Shown here in pieces: positions 8,556 through 18,765 of a stretch of 64,000 bases of DNA. The translations under genes were made by a program, and so were the position numbers. The stretch's first letter is position 1. Each line of letters starts with the position of its first letter. Location of the stretch: NCBI RefSeq assembly GCF_003002025.1, contig NZ_PVZB01000006.1, positions 186,001 to 250,000 on the forward strand, written 5' to 3'. The stretch comes from Paraburkholderia sp. BL25I1N1. Lineage in GTDB: Bacteria; Pseudomonadota; Gammaproteobacteria; Burkholderiales; Burkholderiaceae. The notes under the pieces are model-generated. The model ran no database searches and was not told where the DNA came from. It saw only the letters and a list, made by a program, of their open reading frames with translations.

Positions 8556-10511
8556 TTAGGAATCGAGATGGACCTGAACGCCAGTCGATGTATAGATAGG
8601 CGTGACGGTGAAGCCGTCAACAGCAATAGTCGAAAACTTCACGTTCGAACCATTGCCGCTGATCAGGTTGATCGTATCGCCGACCTTAGGTGTGAAGCCG
8701 TTGACGAACTTCACATGCAGCGTTCCCCCAACAACCGTAGTCTGAGCGCCCACCTTCATCGAGCCTTGCCCATTCGCGCCGATATCGAGTTCCAGCGTCG
8801 TATTCGCAAGTTGCGTGTATTTGCCGACCACGGACACGACACCAGGCGCATTGATGACCACGGTGCCCGCGTCAAGGTAGACGTCCCCGGTGCCGAACGC
8901 GAACGTCGAATCTGCTTCGAGCGTACCGCCGCTGACCTGTGAGCCGCCGGAGAAGGTGTTAGCGCCAGCCAGCTTGAGCGTTCCGCTGCCCTGCACGGTC
9001 AGCTTGCCGGCTCCTGAGATCGGATTGCGCCACGTATCGGCGGCGTTGAAGCCGCCCTGGGTGGCGTCCATGGACACGGTGACGTTGCCGTTGAATGCGC
9101 CGTAGCCATCCGCCGCTGCGAACATGTTCAAACGCCCCCAGCCTTCCGCATCGTCCATGACCGGATAGCCGGACGGGAGTTCGGTCGTCTTCAGCACGAC
9201 CCGGCGCTGATCTGCGCTGAGATAGGGGAAACGAGTTTCAAGCAGCGTTTCTGCACCCTTCGGAACGACCGGCGCGGCATCGGTCGCCTCGATCTGCGAA
9301 AAGCCAAAAGTCATGCGACGCAAGTAATTGGACTGATTGGTCGCATAGTCGGCAAAGCGGTCCGTTGAGATTGTGCCCGAATGCGCGAAGGTATAGAGCG
9401 CGGCGCTCGTCGTGTTCGTCTGGGACATCAATGCGCTTTGGGCCTGCGCATATGCCGAGGTTTTCAAGGACGCATTCGCCGGGTTGTAGAGGTTGGCCGC
9501 CACTACGGCCAGGCCCTGCATGCGGCCACCGATTACGTCGAGCGGCGAATGCATGCCCGCGATGATCCGGTTTTCTCCTAATTCCATTGCGCGGCTCATC
9601 ATTTCCTGGAAGCGCTGCGGAACTACGTAAGCCATGGCCATCGAGTCACGCATTGCTTCGGCGGTATGGCCGCTAATGAAACCACCGTCTGTCGCGGGCG
9701 TGGCGCTTTCGGCCGGTACCAGCGTGGGATCGACTACCACGGAACTGCTCCACCGGAACGGTCTGGCGTATTTATAAAAGCGCTTGGCGGGTTCCGTCGA
9801 ACCGTTGGTGCTCATGGCATTGACAAAGTCGACCACGGTGCCGAATGTCGTGTTGGTCGGACGGCCGACGCCTGTGTTGTTGCCTGCGTCGCTGTACAGC
9901 GTCGTGGTAGCGTTGGCCGGGATGGAGGTGATCGTGGTGGTTTGCTGCGTGCTGCCTAGCCATGCGCTGGTCAATGGCCCCAAGCCGTCGGTCACGCTGT
10001 ATCCCTTGTTGCGGCGGTCGTCGAAATAAGCCGCATCGGCCTGCGCCTGTGTGCGGGAGACTGTTTCGTTGACGACGAACTGCGTGTTCTGGCCCAACAC
10101 GGCGGCATTGAGGATCGTGCCGCAAGGCGTGCCCGAGTTAACGAGGCCTGAGCACGTGGAAGCGACCACGGCCGGAAATCCATCGACGGCCGGTGCCGAA
10201 GCGCCCGCGTCGACAATCATGGTCGACGGCTGCCACAGGTCGAGGAAACGAGCGACAACGCGTACGCCGGCATTTGTATCGAGTGTCGCGAAGTGGGCAT
10301 CGTTTCGCTGGTTGGAGGCGGCATTGTCGACGAATGCAGGTACAGGAGGGATGGACGCACTGTCCACAAAGCCTGGATCTGCCGGCGGGGCGGGCACGAC
10401 GGCCGCATTACTTTGGACGTCATCACCGCTCCCGCAGGCACTCAGCGTCAGCAGGGTGCATAGGGCAATGAAACTGGATAGCGGGCGGGGGCGGGGGAAT
10501 CGAAACAACAT
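8556..10511 (-). CDS. Acid-phosphatase/PAP2-like lipoprotein with autotransporter-associated repeat
   Basis: The 651-residue protein starts with a lipoprotein signal (lipobox LSAC, Cys26). The central domain has the three class A phosphatase/PAP2 signatures: K243-x6-R250-P251, S280-G281-H282 (FISGHTAEA) and R315-x5-H321-x3-D325. Residues from about 490 on form Gly/Thr/Val-rich beta strands, including GAGKLTVQGSGTLKLAGAN, the autotransporter-associated beta-strand repeat. No terminal beta-barrel translocator is present. The protein is probably a surface or periplasmic lipid-anchored phosphatase acting on phosphomonoesters. The combination of lipobox, phosphatase and passenger-like tail is unusual. 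Vanadium haloperoxidases share this fold and cannot be excluded. Confidence 0.8.
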   Translation of the reverse strand: MLFRFPRPRPLSSFIALCTLLTLSACGSGDDVQSNAAVVPAPPADPGFVDSASIPPVPAFVDNAASNQRNDAHFATLDTNAGVRVVARFLDLWQPSTMIVDAGASAPAVDGFPAVVASTCSGLVNSGTPCGTILNAAVLGQNTQFVVNETVSRTQAQADAAYFDDRRNKGYSVTDGLGPLTSAWLGSTQQTTTITSIPANATTTLYSDAGNNTGVGRPTNTTFGTVVDFVNAMSTNGSTEPAKRFYKYARPFRWSSSVVVDPTLVPAESATPATDGGFISGHTAEAMRDSMAMAYVVPQRFQEMMSRAMELGENRIIAGMHSPLDVIGGRMQGLAVVAANLYNPANASLKTSAYAQAQSALMSQTNTTSAALYTFAHSGTISTDRFADYATNQSNYLRRMTFGFSQIEATDAAPVVPKGAETLLETRFPYLSADQRRVVLKTTELPSGYPVMDDAEGWGRLNMFAAADGYGAFNGNVTVSMDATQGGFNAADTWRNPISGAGKLTVQGSGTLKLAGANTFSGGSQVSGGTLEADSTFAFGTGDVYLDAGTVVINAPGVVSVVGKYTQLANTTLELDIGANGQGSMKVGAQTTVVGGTLHVKFVNGFTPKVGDTINLISGNGSNVKFSTIAVDGFTVTPIYTSTGVQVHLDS

Positions 10512-11111
10512 AGGCTTCCTGAGTCGGTGGCAAAAGAGTCAATGGGGACGGATCTTGGGCGATCTAAGTGAAGCCCCGATGACATTCAGAAAGGTTTGAT
10601 GTTTTCAGAAGGTGCACAAGCCTGGGTTGCGGTTGCGGTTGTCTGGAATCGTTGTCTGTTCTCTCCGTTCAGGCGAAGCCCTGAAGTAGGGGTCTTCGAA
10701 GCGATATAGCTTTGGAGCAAGTGTTATCCAGGACGTGGAAAATCCGAAATGGACATAAAACAGCGGCCATTCGTCAGATACTGGCGAGTGACTCCTGAAG
10801 GTCGGGCTGCGCCAGTCCGCTCTTCAAACTCTTCACTGGAAAGCGGCCAGAGGATCAGCGGGCTCACGCTGCGTGCTCGCCCGCGCTAACTCGCTTGCTT
10901 ACCGATGCGACCGATCCGGCGCAATGCTCCACATTGATTCTTGTCTACGACGTGAGTCGTTGGGGCCGATTTCAGGACATTGATGATTCGGGGTTTTACG
11001 CTCTCCCATGAGCGCCAGATGTTTGGAAAGGGAACTCACATCCCCGTATTCCCGCTGTGCGACAATTATGTCCCGTGGCGCAAAACTGTCAGTAATTAAG
11101 ACCGCTGCAAA
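10512..11111. other. 600-bp intergenic region between divergent genes
   Basis: This region must hold the promoters of the phosphatase lipoprotein (leftward) and the diguanylate cyclase (rightward). It is less GC-rich than its surroundings. I saw no convincing gene, RNA or strong inverted repeat in it. Confidence 0.5.
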
Positions 11112-12413
11112 ATGGAGCCCTCAGATTGGTCCAAGGAGCCAAGCCAGGTGATCGACGAGAATGCCATATGCGTTGCCATGATAGCGATCGATGAAAGCCG
11201 GGAACTTATCGTCACTGCATGCAACGATCGATTCTTTCAGTTAACGGGGAGAGCGGACGCGAGTCTGCAGATTTTCCCCGCCGCATTCGATCCGCTGCTC
11301 GCAAGTTCCGCGCCCCGCGGGTTCCGCAAGAAACTGCTCGCGTGTTTTGCGTCCGGGCGGCCACCGGAGCCCGAGCAAACTCATGACTTTCGCGAGGGTA
11401 GCCAATGGTGGCGCTTTTCGCTTAAACCGATCAGGCACGGCGACGGCTCCAGCGCGCGCGAGGTGCTCGTTACCGGTTTCGACATGACTGCGAAGACCGA
11501 TCGGCCGCAGGAGCCGGAAGTTGATGCTTCGCGTTATCGTGCTTTGGTCGATCTGGCTTACGACGCTATTGTCACGATGGACGAACAGCACAACATCACA
11601 CTATTTAACCGCGCGGCCGAGAATCTTTTTGGTTTTTCGTCTGCCGAGGTGCTTGGCAGGCCAGTCGTAACTCTCTTGCCCGAAAGGTTTCGCACGCACC
11701 ACCCACGGAAGGTGCAGCAGTTCGCGGACTCGTACCAGCCCATGCAGCGGCAGGCGACCCCGCCGCGTATGGATCAAAGCAACAGTGTGTACGGGCAGCA
11801 TCGCGACGGATCGATAATACCGGTCGAAATCGCAGTCTCCAAGATTGAGAGGAACGGCGCGACCGAATTCATGGCGGTCGTCCGGGACATCAGCGATCGC
11901 GCCCGGCTAATGGCGCTGCTAAAAGCGCAGGCTAAGACCGACGTGCTAACGGGTCTGCCGAATCGCCGTGAATTTCTGGAGTTCGTGGAGAGAGTACTTG
12001 CTACGAGCGACGGTTTATCTGTGTTCATTCTTGACGTTGATTTTTTTAAGGAGATCAACGATCGCCGTGGACACGATGCCGGTGACGAGGTCTTACGCGT
12101 GCTCGCCAAGGTCGGAACGTCAATAGCGGATGGGCCGGGTCTATTCGCCCGCTGGGGAGGTGAGGAGTTTGTCGCGGCCTTGCTTGGTGCGGATACACAT
12201 CTTGCCTATGCGCTCGCGAATGAACTGCGGCGGCGCTACGAACGGCAGGATTTCGAGCACGCGTGGCATTCTGAGCCGATTCCATTTACCGTCAGCATCG
12301 GCGTGGCCACTCGTGAAGCCGGCGAGGTCGATGTTGACGCGTTAATGAAGCGTGCGGACCGTGCGCTCTACCGGGCAAAGCAATCCGGCCGTAATCGCGT
12401 CGAGATTGGATAG
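11112..12413 (+). CDS. Diguanylate cyclase with two PAS domains
   Basis: This 433-residue soluble protein has a degenerate PAS at about 17-125, a second PAS at about 138-265 (YRALVDLAYDAIVTMDEQHNITLFN) and a GGDEF domain at about 270-433. The active-site motif is GGEEF at 349-353, with DVDFFKEINDRRGHDAGDEVL as the metal and substrate site, so it should make cyclic di-GMP. The usual inhibitory I-site RxxD five residues before the motif is absent (DGPG occupies that position), so product feedback there is not expected. The ribosome site is weak. Codon usage is somewhat more AT-rich than in neighbours. It lies next to two chemoreceptor genes. Confidence 0.88.
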   Translation: MEPSDWSKEPSQVIDENAICVAMIAIDESRELIVTACNDRFFQLTGRADASLQIFPAAFDPLLASSAPRGFRKKLLACFASGRPPEPEQTHDFREGSQWWRFSLKPIRHGDGSSAREVLVTGFDMTAKTDRPQEPEVDASRYRALVDLAYDAIVTMDEQHNITLFNRAAENLFGFSSAEVLGRPVVTLLPERFRTHHPRKVQQFADSYQPMQRQATPPRMDQSNSVYGQHRDGSIIPVEIAVSKIERNGATEFMAVVRDISDRARLMALLKAQAKTDVLTGLPNRREFLEFVERVLATSDGLSVFILDVDFFKEINDRRGHDAGDEVLRVLAKVGTSIADGPGLFARWGGEEFVAALLGADTHLAYALANELRRRYERQDFEHAWHSEPIPFTVSIGVATREAGEVDVDALMKRADRALYRAKQSGRNRVEIG

Positions 12414-12813
12414 ACGCCGGCATGGACCGGCAGTTACCCGCTCTGGGAAACCGCAGATTCGCACACTGCAAGGCAACGGGAAGGTTAGTCTCATGGAAGC
12501 AAATAGTTGTGGCGCCATTGAAAAGCGGTGCCGAACGCAGATTCAAACAGTCGCAATCTGTTTGCCGGATTTTGCATCTTCGATCGGGCTCTCTCGGGCA
12601 TCGGTTGGAGTCCCATAAGAAAAAAGCATAAATTTCCCACGCTACCGTTTGCGCGCCAACGAAGTGCCGGACATCAGTTGTCTGCCGGATAGCGAATTCC
12701 TGATATCGCAGTCGATGGGGAGAATAAATCCGACACGCATATTCACCATAGTTCAAGCATCCGGGTGGTATGCCGAAAAGACCTTTAACCCCCTCATTCC
12801 TGGCAGGAAGAGC
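12414..12813. other. 400-bp intergenic region before the chemoreceptor
   Basis: It contains a short GCCGG/CCGGC hairpin (12416-12431) just after the cyclase stop, without a T-run. The chemoreceptor frame remains open back to an ATG at 12649, but the sequence there does not look like protein of this family. I saw no other gene. Confidence 0.45.
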
Positions 12814-14364
12814 ATGAAACGGATGACCGTTGGCAGAAAGCTTGGCGCAGCATTTGGTATCGTCGTACTTGTCTCTTTGATAGGAAGCACGATCTCGATC
12901 ATTAATTTTTTCGGTCTTAACCAGGCCGACGGGTGGAACATACACAGCTATCAGGTGTTACGGGCAAACGACGACATGCTGACCAGCCTGATCAATATGG
13001 AAACGGGCGTCCGCGGTTATGTTGCCTCCGGCGATGAGCGCTTTCTGGAGCCGTACCAGGCGGGAATCGGCCAGTTCGGGAAATCGTTTGATCTGCTTCA
13101 TAGCCTTACGTCGGACAATGCGTCCCAGCAGCAGCGCCTCGATACGCTGCGGGCGATGCAGCAGAAAGTGCACGAAGTCGACGAAAAGCTTATCGCGCTG
13201 AGACGCGACGTCAATGCGGGTACCCAGCCGGCGAATGCACTGGTGGACTACTTCAAACAGGCCAACGACAAGCAGTTCATGGACCGCTACCGCGCCGTGG
13301 CGGGGGAACTGAACCAGGCGGAGCAGGCCCTGCTTGATCAGCGAACTGGCGAGGTATCGCGCTTGACGGCATCAACCAGGCTTACGCTGGCCACGACCGG
13401 TGTCATCACAATCGTCCTCGCGGTGCTGCTGGGATTCGTCATCACCCGCGCGATCACACGTGCCCTGGGGGGCGAGCCGGCCGAGGCTGCACATGCGGCT
13501 GGCCGTATCGCCGAAGGCAAGCTCGATGAGCCCGTCACCGTCGCTCCGAATGATCGCGGTAGCCTGATGGCCTCTCTGGAATCGATGCGGCGGCAACTCA
13601 GGAGTATCGTCTCCGAGATCCAGTCCTCGGCGGAAGCAATCGGAACCTCGGCGGGAGAAATCGCTCAGGGCAATCTGGACCTGTCGCAGCGAACGGAAGA
13701 ACAGGCTGCGTCACTTCAGGAGACCGCGGCAAGTATGGAGGAGTTGACCGCCACCGTACGTCAGAATACGGAAAATGCGAAGCAGGCGAATTCGCTGGCG
13801 GGCAACGCTTGCGATGTCGCGGTGCTCGGCGGGAAAGTTGTCGGCGAAGTCGTCGAATCGATGGGCGCGATTTCCGAGAGCTCGGGCAAGGTCGCTGAAA
13901 TCATTGCCGTCATCGAGGGGATCGCGTTCCAGACGAACATTCTCGCGCTTAACGCCGCCGTCGAAGCGGCTCGCGCGGGAGAGCAGGGGCGCGGCTTCGC
14001 AGTCGTCGCGGGCGAGGTACGCACGCTTGCGCAACGCAGCGCCGCTGCGGCAAAGGAAATCAAGGACCTTATCACCAGCTCGGTCGGCCGGGTGGCTGAA
14101 GGCTCGGAGCAGGTGAGAAGGGCGGGGACGACGATGTCCGAGATTGTCAAATCGATCCGGCAGGTGACAGACATCATGGGGGAAATTGCCTCCGCCTCCG
14201 ACGAGCAGGGAACGGGCATCGAACAGGTCAATGTTGCGGTGGGACAGATGGACGCCGTGACGCAACAGAACGCGGCCCTTGTCGAGGAGGCGTCGGCCGC
14301 CGCTCAGGCAATGGCCGGGCAGGCATCCACGCTGCGCGATGCGGTCGCTGTCTTCAGGGTTTGA
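12814..14364 (+). CDS. Methyl-accepting chemotaxis protein with CHASE3-type sensor
   Basis: The 516-residue chemoreceptor has TM1 at about 10-32, then a periplasmic helical domain with the CHASE3 signature [22 protein letters not shown]2 at about 190-212, a HAMP domain and a long coiled-coil signalling domain. The conserved hairpin tip region reads [36 protein letters not shown]. The start at 12814 follows AGGAAG at 12805; the longer in-frame ATG at 12649 would add 55 residues without family resemblance. The C-terminus ends FRV, with no CheR-binding pentapeptide. The ligand is unknown. It converges on the thiamine enzyme gene with a 7-bp gap. Confidence 0.9.
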   Translation: MKRMTVGRKLGAAFGIVVLVSLIGSTISIINFFGLNQADGWNIHSYQVLRANDDMLTSLINMETGVRGYVASGDERFLEPYQAGIGQFGKSFDLLHSLTSDNASQQQRLDTLRAMQQKVHEVDEKLIALRRDVNAGTQPANALVDYFKQANDKQFMDRYRAVAGELNQAEQALLDQRTGEVSRLTASTRLTLATTGVITIVLAVLLGFVITRAITRALGGEPAEAAHAAGRIAEGKLDEPVTVAPNDRGSLMASLESMRRQLRSIVSEIQSSAEAIGTSAGEIAQGNLDLSQRTEEQAASLQETAASMEELTATVRQNTENAKQANSLAGNACDVAVLGGKVVGEVVESMGAISESSGKVAEIIAVIEGIAFQTNILALNAAVEAARAGEQGRGFAVVAGEVRTLAQRSAAAAKEIKDLITSSVGRVAEGSEQVRRAGTTMSEIVKSIRQVTDIMGEIASASDEQGTGIEQVNVAVGQMDAVTQQNAALVEEASAAAQAMAGQASTLRDAVAVFRV

Positions 14365-14371
14365 GCGGCAG

Positions 14372-16198
14372 TCAAGCTTGTACGTGCCGAACGACAGCGG
14401 CGTCAGCGGCGTCACCGTGTTGTGAGGCCGTACGTGCGGATTCAGCCGGTGAGGCACTGAGCGCGCTTTCCGCGTAGTACCGGTTCGGTGCGGGAAAAAC
14501 CCCGGTCATCACTTCAATCAGGAACGGACCGTTAAGCCGGGACGCCTCGCTCAGCGCATCAGCCAGATCCTGAAGGCGCTCGACCCTGCGCGCGGCGACG
14601 CCGAGCGAAGCCGCAAACGCCGCCCAATTATGGCTCGGCAGCCTGGTAAAGCGCTCCGGAATGGAGCCTTTGCTGATCGCATCGATATGGACTGCGCCAT
14701 GCGCCGAATTATTCAACACGATGTAAAGCATCTTGACGTCGTATCGGGCTGCGGTCTGGATCTCCATACCGTGCATCAGCATGCACCCGTCTCCAGTCAC
14801 TACGACACATGGTTGTTCCGGGGCCGCAAGCTTGATGCCGATCCCGGCGGCGATTGCCCAGCCCATCGGCGCGAGCGAACTGGAGGAAAAGTAGTTGCCA
14901 ATGCCCGACGAAAGCCAGTAATGAGCCATGAATATCCGGTGGGCGCCGGAATCAACCACAACGTTGGCGTCCTTCGGCATTAGTCGGCACAGTTGCTTGA
15001 CGACGTCTCCTGTATAGAGCGATTCATCGCCATCCATGTCCCACGCGCCGGGTTGTTCGAACTTATCGTCATATAGAGGGGTCTGGTTCACCTCGGCGGT
15101 CCATGCTTGTCTTCGTTCCAGAACGGTGTGAAAGTCGGCGCCCCAGTCAGCGAACGTCTTTGAAAGCAGGCGGAATGTGGCACGAATCCCGGAGAACACG
15201 CGAGCGCGCGCGACATGCCCCATGGCGGGCGCATCAAAGCTGTCGTCGAAGATGATCAACTCTTTCCCGGCAGGCAGCTTCTCCGTCCAGTTCATGCTGT
15301 CGCGCTGGTTCAGGTCGCTGCCAAATACGACGAGGACATCGAGTTCGTCCGAGTTGATGACGCGAACGGCTCGCGAGTGGCCCGCGAATCCGTACACGCC
15401 GAGCGATAGGACATGATCCTCAGGAAACGCGCCTTTCCCCGAAAGCGTAGTCGCAACAGGAATGCAAAATTTCTCGGCCACATCGAGTAAGGCCTTTGCA
15501 GTTTCCGGGTCATTGCCGCGACTGCCGATCAGAAACGCGACTCGCTTCGATGTGAGCAAATACTGGTCGCATAAGGCATGCAATGCTGCATGGTTTGCGG
15601 GGACCTCGGATGCATTGAACTCGCCATGGTCGTACGGTTGTCGCGATACTTCCTGACCGGGCAGAGCTTCCTGCTGCTGAACGTCGACAGGAATGCTGAC
15701 GAAAGACTGCGCTCGACGCATCCAGTTGAGCCCATCCATCGCGCGCCGCATTTCGGCTTGAAGATTGTCCTTGTTCTTCAGCTCGACCACATTTTCCACC
15801 AGACTCTTTACGACGCCGCTTTCGAAAATGCCGCTCAGCGTAGCGTCCTGGAACGCGCCTTTGCCTTCCGCTCGCGACGAGACACCGCCGGCAATGTAGA
15901 GCATGGGAATCCGGTCTGCATGGGCGGCCGCCATGCCGGGCACGAAATTCATGGTGCCTGGTCCGGAGATGCCAACGCAGACACCGAACTTCCGGCTGGC
16001 CCGTGCATAGCCGTCAGCCATGAAAGCACTGCTGGTCTCATGTGCGCAAACAATTCCGCGGATCGATGGCGACTTGTCGATTGCATCCAGCAGGGGATAA
16101 ATCATCTTCCCCGGCACCAGGAATACGTGGTCGATTTTCGCGGCTTCCAACGACTTCACGACCGATTTCGATACGTTTAGTGGGGCGCGTGATTCCAT
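14372..16198 (-). CDS. Thiamine-diphosphate-dependent enzyme (acetolactate synthase-like)
   Basis: About 608 residues with the three-domain layout of the acetolactate synthase/decarboxylase superfamily. The catalytic Glu is in CAHETSSAFMADGYAR, and the TPP motif GDG...NN spans GDGCMLMHGMEIQTAARYDV to VLNN. The ATG at 16198 is chosen because the family's first strand (IDHVFLVPG) follows at normal distance; an in-frame ATG at 16252 would add 18 residues, and neither has a strong ribosome site. No FAD-dependent-synthase signature could be assigned, so a decarboxylase or carboligase is possible. It lies between two chemoreceptor genes and shares orientation with the one upstream. The substrate is unknown. 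Confidence 0.8.
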   Translation of the reverse strand: MESRAPLNVSKSVVKSLEAAKIDHVFLVPGKMIYPLLDAIDKSPSIRGIVCAHETSSAFMADGYARASRKFGVCVGISGPGTMNFVPGMAAAHADRIPMLYIAGGVSSRAEGKGAFQDATLSGIFESGVVKSLVENVVELKNKDNLQAEMRRAMDGLNWMRRAQSFVSIPVDVQQQEALPGQEVSRQPYDHGEFNASEVPANHAALHALCDQYLLTSKRVAFLIGSRGNDPETAKALLDVAEKFCIPVATTLSGKGAFPEDHVLSLGVYGFAGHSRAVRVINSDELDVLVVFGSDLNQRDSMNWTEKLPAGKELIIFDDSFDAPAMGHVARARVFSGIRATFRLLSKTFADWGADFHTVLERRQAWTAEVNQTPLYDDKFEQPGAWDMDGDESLYTGDVVKQLCRLMPKDANVVVDSGAHRIFMAHYWLSSGIGNYFSSSSLAPMGWAIAAGIGIKLAAPEQPCVVVTGDGCMLMHGMEIQTAARYDVKMLYIVLNNSAHGAVHIDAISKGSIPERFTRLPSHNWAAFAASLGVAARRVERLQDLADALSEASRLNGPFLIEVMTGVFPAPNRYYAESALSASPAESARTASQHGDAADAAVVRHVQA

Positions 16199-16562
16199 AT
16201 TCTTGAGTACGATCCGAGCAGAAACCTTTAATCGGATCTCACTATCCCTCATCCGGTCACCGCGTGTGGCCTCGAAAAAGCAACGCGATCAAGCCGGACG
16301 CACCGGCATCTGGAGACAGCGAGACGGCTTGAACGCGCTGCACAGCGGCTGCAGTCGCGTCTCGTGCTGTTTCATCGAGCCCGCTTGCAGCGGCCCCGTG
16401 TCTCCATCCGTGAGTACTCTTCCTGTGCTGCCACGTCGCTCGCGTGCATTGCCTCAATGACAAAGCCGGAGCGACCAGACGTTATTCACGCTACCGCGCA
16501 TGTGATTCGTGAGCTGCGGTGTGTTCAACCACCGCTTGTCGTGCAACCATGCGCTGACCTGT
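16199..16562. other. Intergenic region between chemoreceptor and thiamine enzyme
   Basis: About 360 bp (310 if the longer start of the thiamine enzyme is used). No gene, hairpin terminator or clear promoter was recognised. It separates two leftward genes and could hold the thiamine enzyme's own promoter. Confidence 0.45.
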
Positions 16563-18308
16563 TCAGAATGTCTGCCAGTCGGCAGCCTGGGCGGTGTTGG
16601 TCGCGACTTCGGTGTTGCCGCCGGCTGCAAGGCGTGGCATCGCCGCGGGTTTCGTCAATCTCGCAGGGAATGACGTATGAATCTTCGACGGCGCGCGCTG
16701 TGTTTCCTTCGAGGGCACATTCGCGGGTGACAGAGAGACTTGCCTATCGTCGACCTTGAAGAAGGCGACCGCTGCGCGCAGGTCCTTCGCCTGCTGTGCC
16801 ATCGCCTGCGCTGCCGCGGAAGCTTCTTCCACCAGCGCGGCATTCTGCTGGGTGACCTGGTCCATCTGGTTGACCGCCTGGTTGACCTGTTCGATGCCGG
16901 TGCTCTGTTCTTGCGACGCCGAGGAGATTTCGCCGACGATGTCGGTGACGCGTTTCACGGATGCGACGATCTCATTGATCGTGCCGCCCGCCTGTTCGAC
17001 AAGGGTTGAGCCCACCTCGAACCGGCTGACCGAATCGGCAATCAAGTCCTTGATTTCCTTTGCCGCGCTGGCACTGCGCTGCGCGAGCGCGCGGACTTCT
17101 CCGGCCACGACTGCAAATCCACGTCCCTGTTCGCCGGCACGAGCCGCCTCGACCGCTGCGTTGAGCGCAAGGATATTGGTCTGGAATGCAATACCCTCGA
17201 TCACGCCGATGATCTCGGACATTTTGGCCGAACTGCCGGATATCTCGCGCATCGTATCGACCACCCGCCCGACGACCTCGCCGCCTTGCTGCGCGATGCC
17301 GGAGGCCGTGCCGGCGAGCGTTGCCGCCTGCTTCGCGTTGTCCGTGTTGTGACGGACTGCGGCGGTCAGTTCTTCGATGCTCGAAGCGGTTTCTTCGAGC
17401 GATGCTGCCTGCTCCTCGGTGCGGCTCGACAGATCCAGGTTCCCTTGCGCAATCTGCGCGCTCGCCGTGGCCACCCCTTCGGCGCTTTCGCGGACCTCTG
17501 CCACGACGCGCGATAGCGCGTCACGCATCGCCTTCAGCGATGCCATCAGGCTGTTCATGTCGCCGCGCCGTAGATCGATGCTTACGCTGAGATCGCCGGC
17601 TGCCACGCTTTTTGCCAGATTGGCGGCTGTCGCCGGCTCGCCTCCCAACTGCCGTGTCAAACTGCGCGCCATCCAGACGCCGATTCCCGCACCGATCAAC
17701 ATCGACAACACCACCAGAACCAACATCAGATTGCGGCCTTCCTCGTACACCTGATCGTTCGATCCGGCCGTCGTTTGTGCATCGGCCTGTTTCACATCGA
17801 CGAGCGTGCCCATCAGGACCAGCGTCTTGAATCCCTTCTCGTGATATTCGCCCAACAGATAGGAAGTCAGCGCAGCGTGATCCTGCAGTCCCGCAGCGCT
17901 GATCCGGCCTTTCATTTCATTGAAAGCCTCTATGTAGTCGTGCCAGCTTTGATCGAGCTCGGCAAACGTGGCTTTGCCTTTCTCGGTATAGACGAGGGGT
18001 TCGGCTTGATTGAGGCGTTCGCGCGCCGAGGTCAAAGCTTTTTCGGCCTGAGCAATAGAGGCAGTCCGCTGCTCGGCCGTGGCGGCCAGAATGGCGTTGC
18101 GTAGATATGTGCCGGCTCGCAGCACATCGGCATTCGCTTGCTGGATCCGGTTAAGCCCCACGAGATCCAATCGATAGCTCATATCCGCGTTCGCGTTAAT
18201 CTGGCCCATGCTGCGAACACCGATCACGCTGACGATAGCGCTGATCACCGATACCAGGATGAAGGCGCTGATCAGTTTGGTGCCCAGTTTCATATTGCCA
18301 ATATTCAT
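16563..18308 (-). CDS. Methyl-accepting chemotaxis protein with 4-helix-bundle sensor and CheR pentapeptide
   Basis: The 581-residue chemoreceptor has TM1 at about 11-33, a periplasmic four-helix-bundle domain (34-187), TM2 at about 190-212, HAMP, then the signalling coiled coil with the [24 protein letters not shown] core. Unlike its neighbour it ends in DWQTF, a match to the xWxxF pentapeptide that tethers CheR/CheB. A flexible Pro/Ser/Thr-rich linker (about 528-575) precedes it, as expected. It should therefore assist methylation of tail-less receptors such as the one at 12814. The attractant is unknown. It is transcribed toward the thiamine enzyme gene. Confidence 0.92.
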   Translation of the reverse strand: MNIGNMKLGTKLISAFILVSVISAIVSVIGVRSMGQINANADMSYRLDLVGLNRIQQANADVLRAGTYLRNAILAATAEQRTASIAQAEKALTSARERLNQAEPLVYTEKGKATFAELDQSWHDYIEAFNEMKGRISAAGLQDHAALTSYLLGEYHEKGFKTLVLMGTLVDVKQADAQTTAGSNDQVYEEGRNLMLVLVVLSMLIGAGIGVWMARSLTRQLGGEPATAANLAKSVAAGDLSVSIDLRRGDMNSLMASLKAMRDALSRVVAEVRESAEGVATASAQIAQGNLDLSSRTEEQAASLEETASSIEELTAAVRHNTDNAKQAATLAGTASGIAQQGGEVVGRVVDTMREISGSSAKMSEIIGVIEGIAFQTNILALNAAVEAARAGEQGRGFAVVAGEVRALAQRSASAAKEIKDLIADSVSRFEVGSTLVEQAGGTINEIVASVKRVTDIVGEISSASQEQSTGIEQVNQAVNQMDQVTQQNAALVEEASAAAQAMAQQAKDLRAAVAFFKVDDRQVSLSPANVPSKETQRAPSKIHTSFPARLTKPAAMPRLAAGGNTEVATNTAQAADWQTF

Positions 18309-18626
18309 AGCTAGCTTCGTCGACGTGAAAGAAACCTGAACAGGTGAAGATCGTCCGGCCGTCCTTCCCGGGTAAGGTGGGTGGGCAGCGTGTGCGACAT
18401 GTGGTTCATGTAGACAGTTAACGGCAGCATGAATTTATTCTTCATACAAATTCACGTTTACGCGTAAATTTTCTTTTCCGCCGGCCTTTCAAGTTATCTT
18501 TTTGTAATGTTTCGGGGCGAAGCGAGGCGCGACGGCCGTGCGTCTGAACGCGGGCTATCGAGTGGTGTGTCGTCCAGCATGGGCGGCAACGGTGATACCG
18601 GGGTGAGATGGAAGCCGATTTAAAAG

Positions 18627-18653
18627 CGCCCGCCTGCGTAGCAGGCGGGCGCG
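18627..18653 (-). terminator. Rho-independent terminator of nrdJ
   Basis: A perfect 12-bp GC-rich stem, GCGCCCGCCTGC pairing with GCAGGCGGGCGC, has a 3-nt loop. On the minus strand it is followed by TTTTAAA. It lies about 110 bp after the nrdJ stop. Confidence 0.8.
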
Positions 18654-18688
18654 GGACGGACATTCGCTTGAACATTGCACGAAATGCA

Positions 18689-18724
18689 ATATTTCATTTT
18701 ATGCGGTCGATATTTCATTTTATG
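18689..18724. repeat. Tandem 15-bp direct repeat with 21-bp period
   Basis: ATATTTCATTTTATG occurs exactly at 18689-18703 and again at 18710-18724, separated by CGGTCG. The first copy is preceded by GAAATGCA, giving a small inverted repeat with ATTTC. A 21-bp spacing is two helical turns, typical of cooperative protein binding. It lies between the nrdJ stop and its terminator, about 380 bp upstream of the leftward chemoreceptor start. Confidence 0.55.
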
Positions 18725-18765
18725 GTGCGCCCCACAGTTCTCAGCGGACAGCACCCGCACCCTCT

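Larger units (their letters stand above)
18309..18765. other. 457-bp region between NrdJ and chemoreceptor
   Basis: It holds the nrdJ terminator (18627-18653), a 15-bp AT-rich tandem repeat (18689-18724) and the promoter region of the leftward chemoreceptor. A leftward GCCGTTAA (complement of 18418-18425) resembles a sigma-28 -10 box, but the -35 position carries only TGAA. Confidence 0.5.

Noticed and set aside
18418..18444. Possible sigma-28 promoter for the leftward chemoreceptor
   Set aside because: The -10 like GCCGTTAA is good but the -35 position reads only TGAA instead of TAAA, and the leader would be about 100 bases long. Not strong enough to list as a feature.
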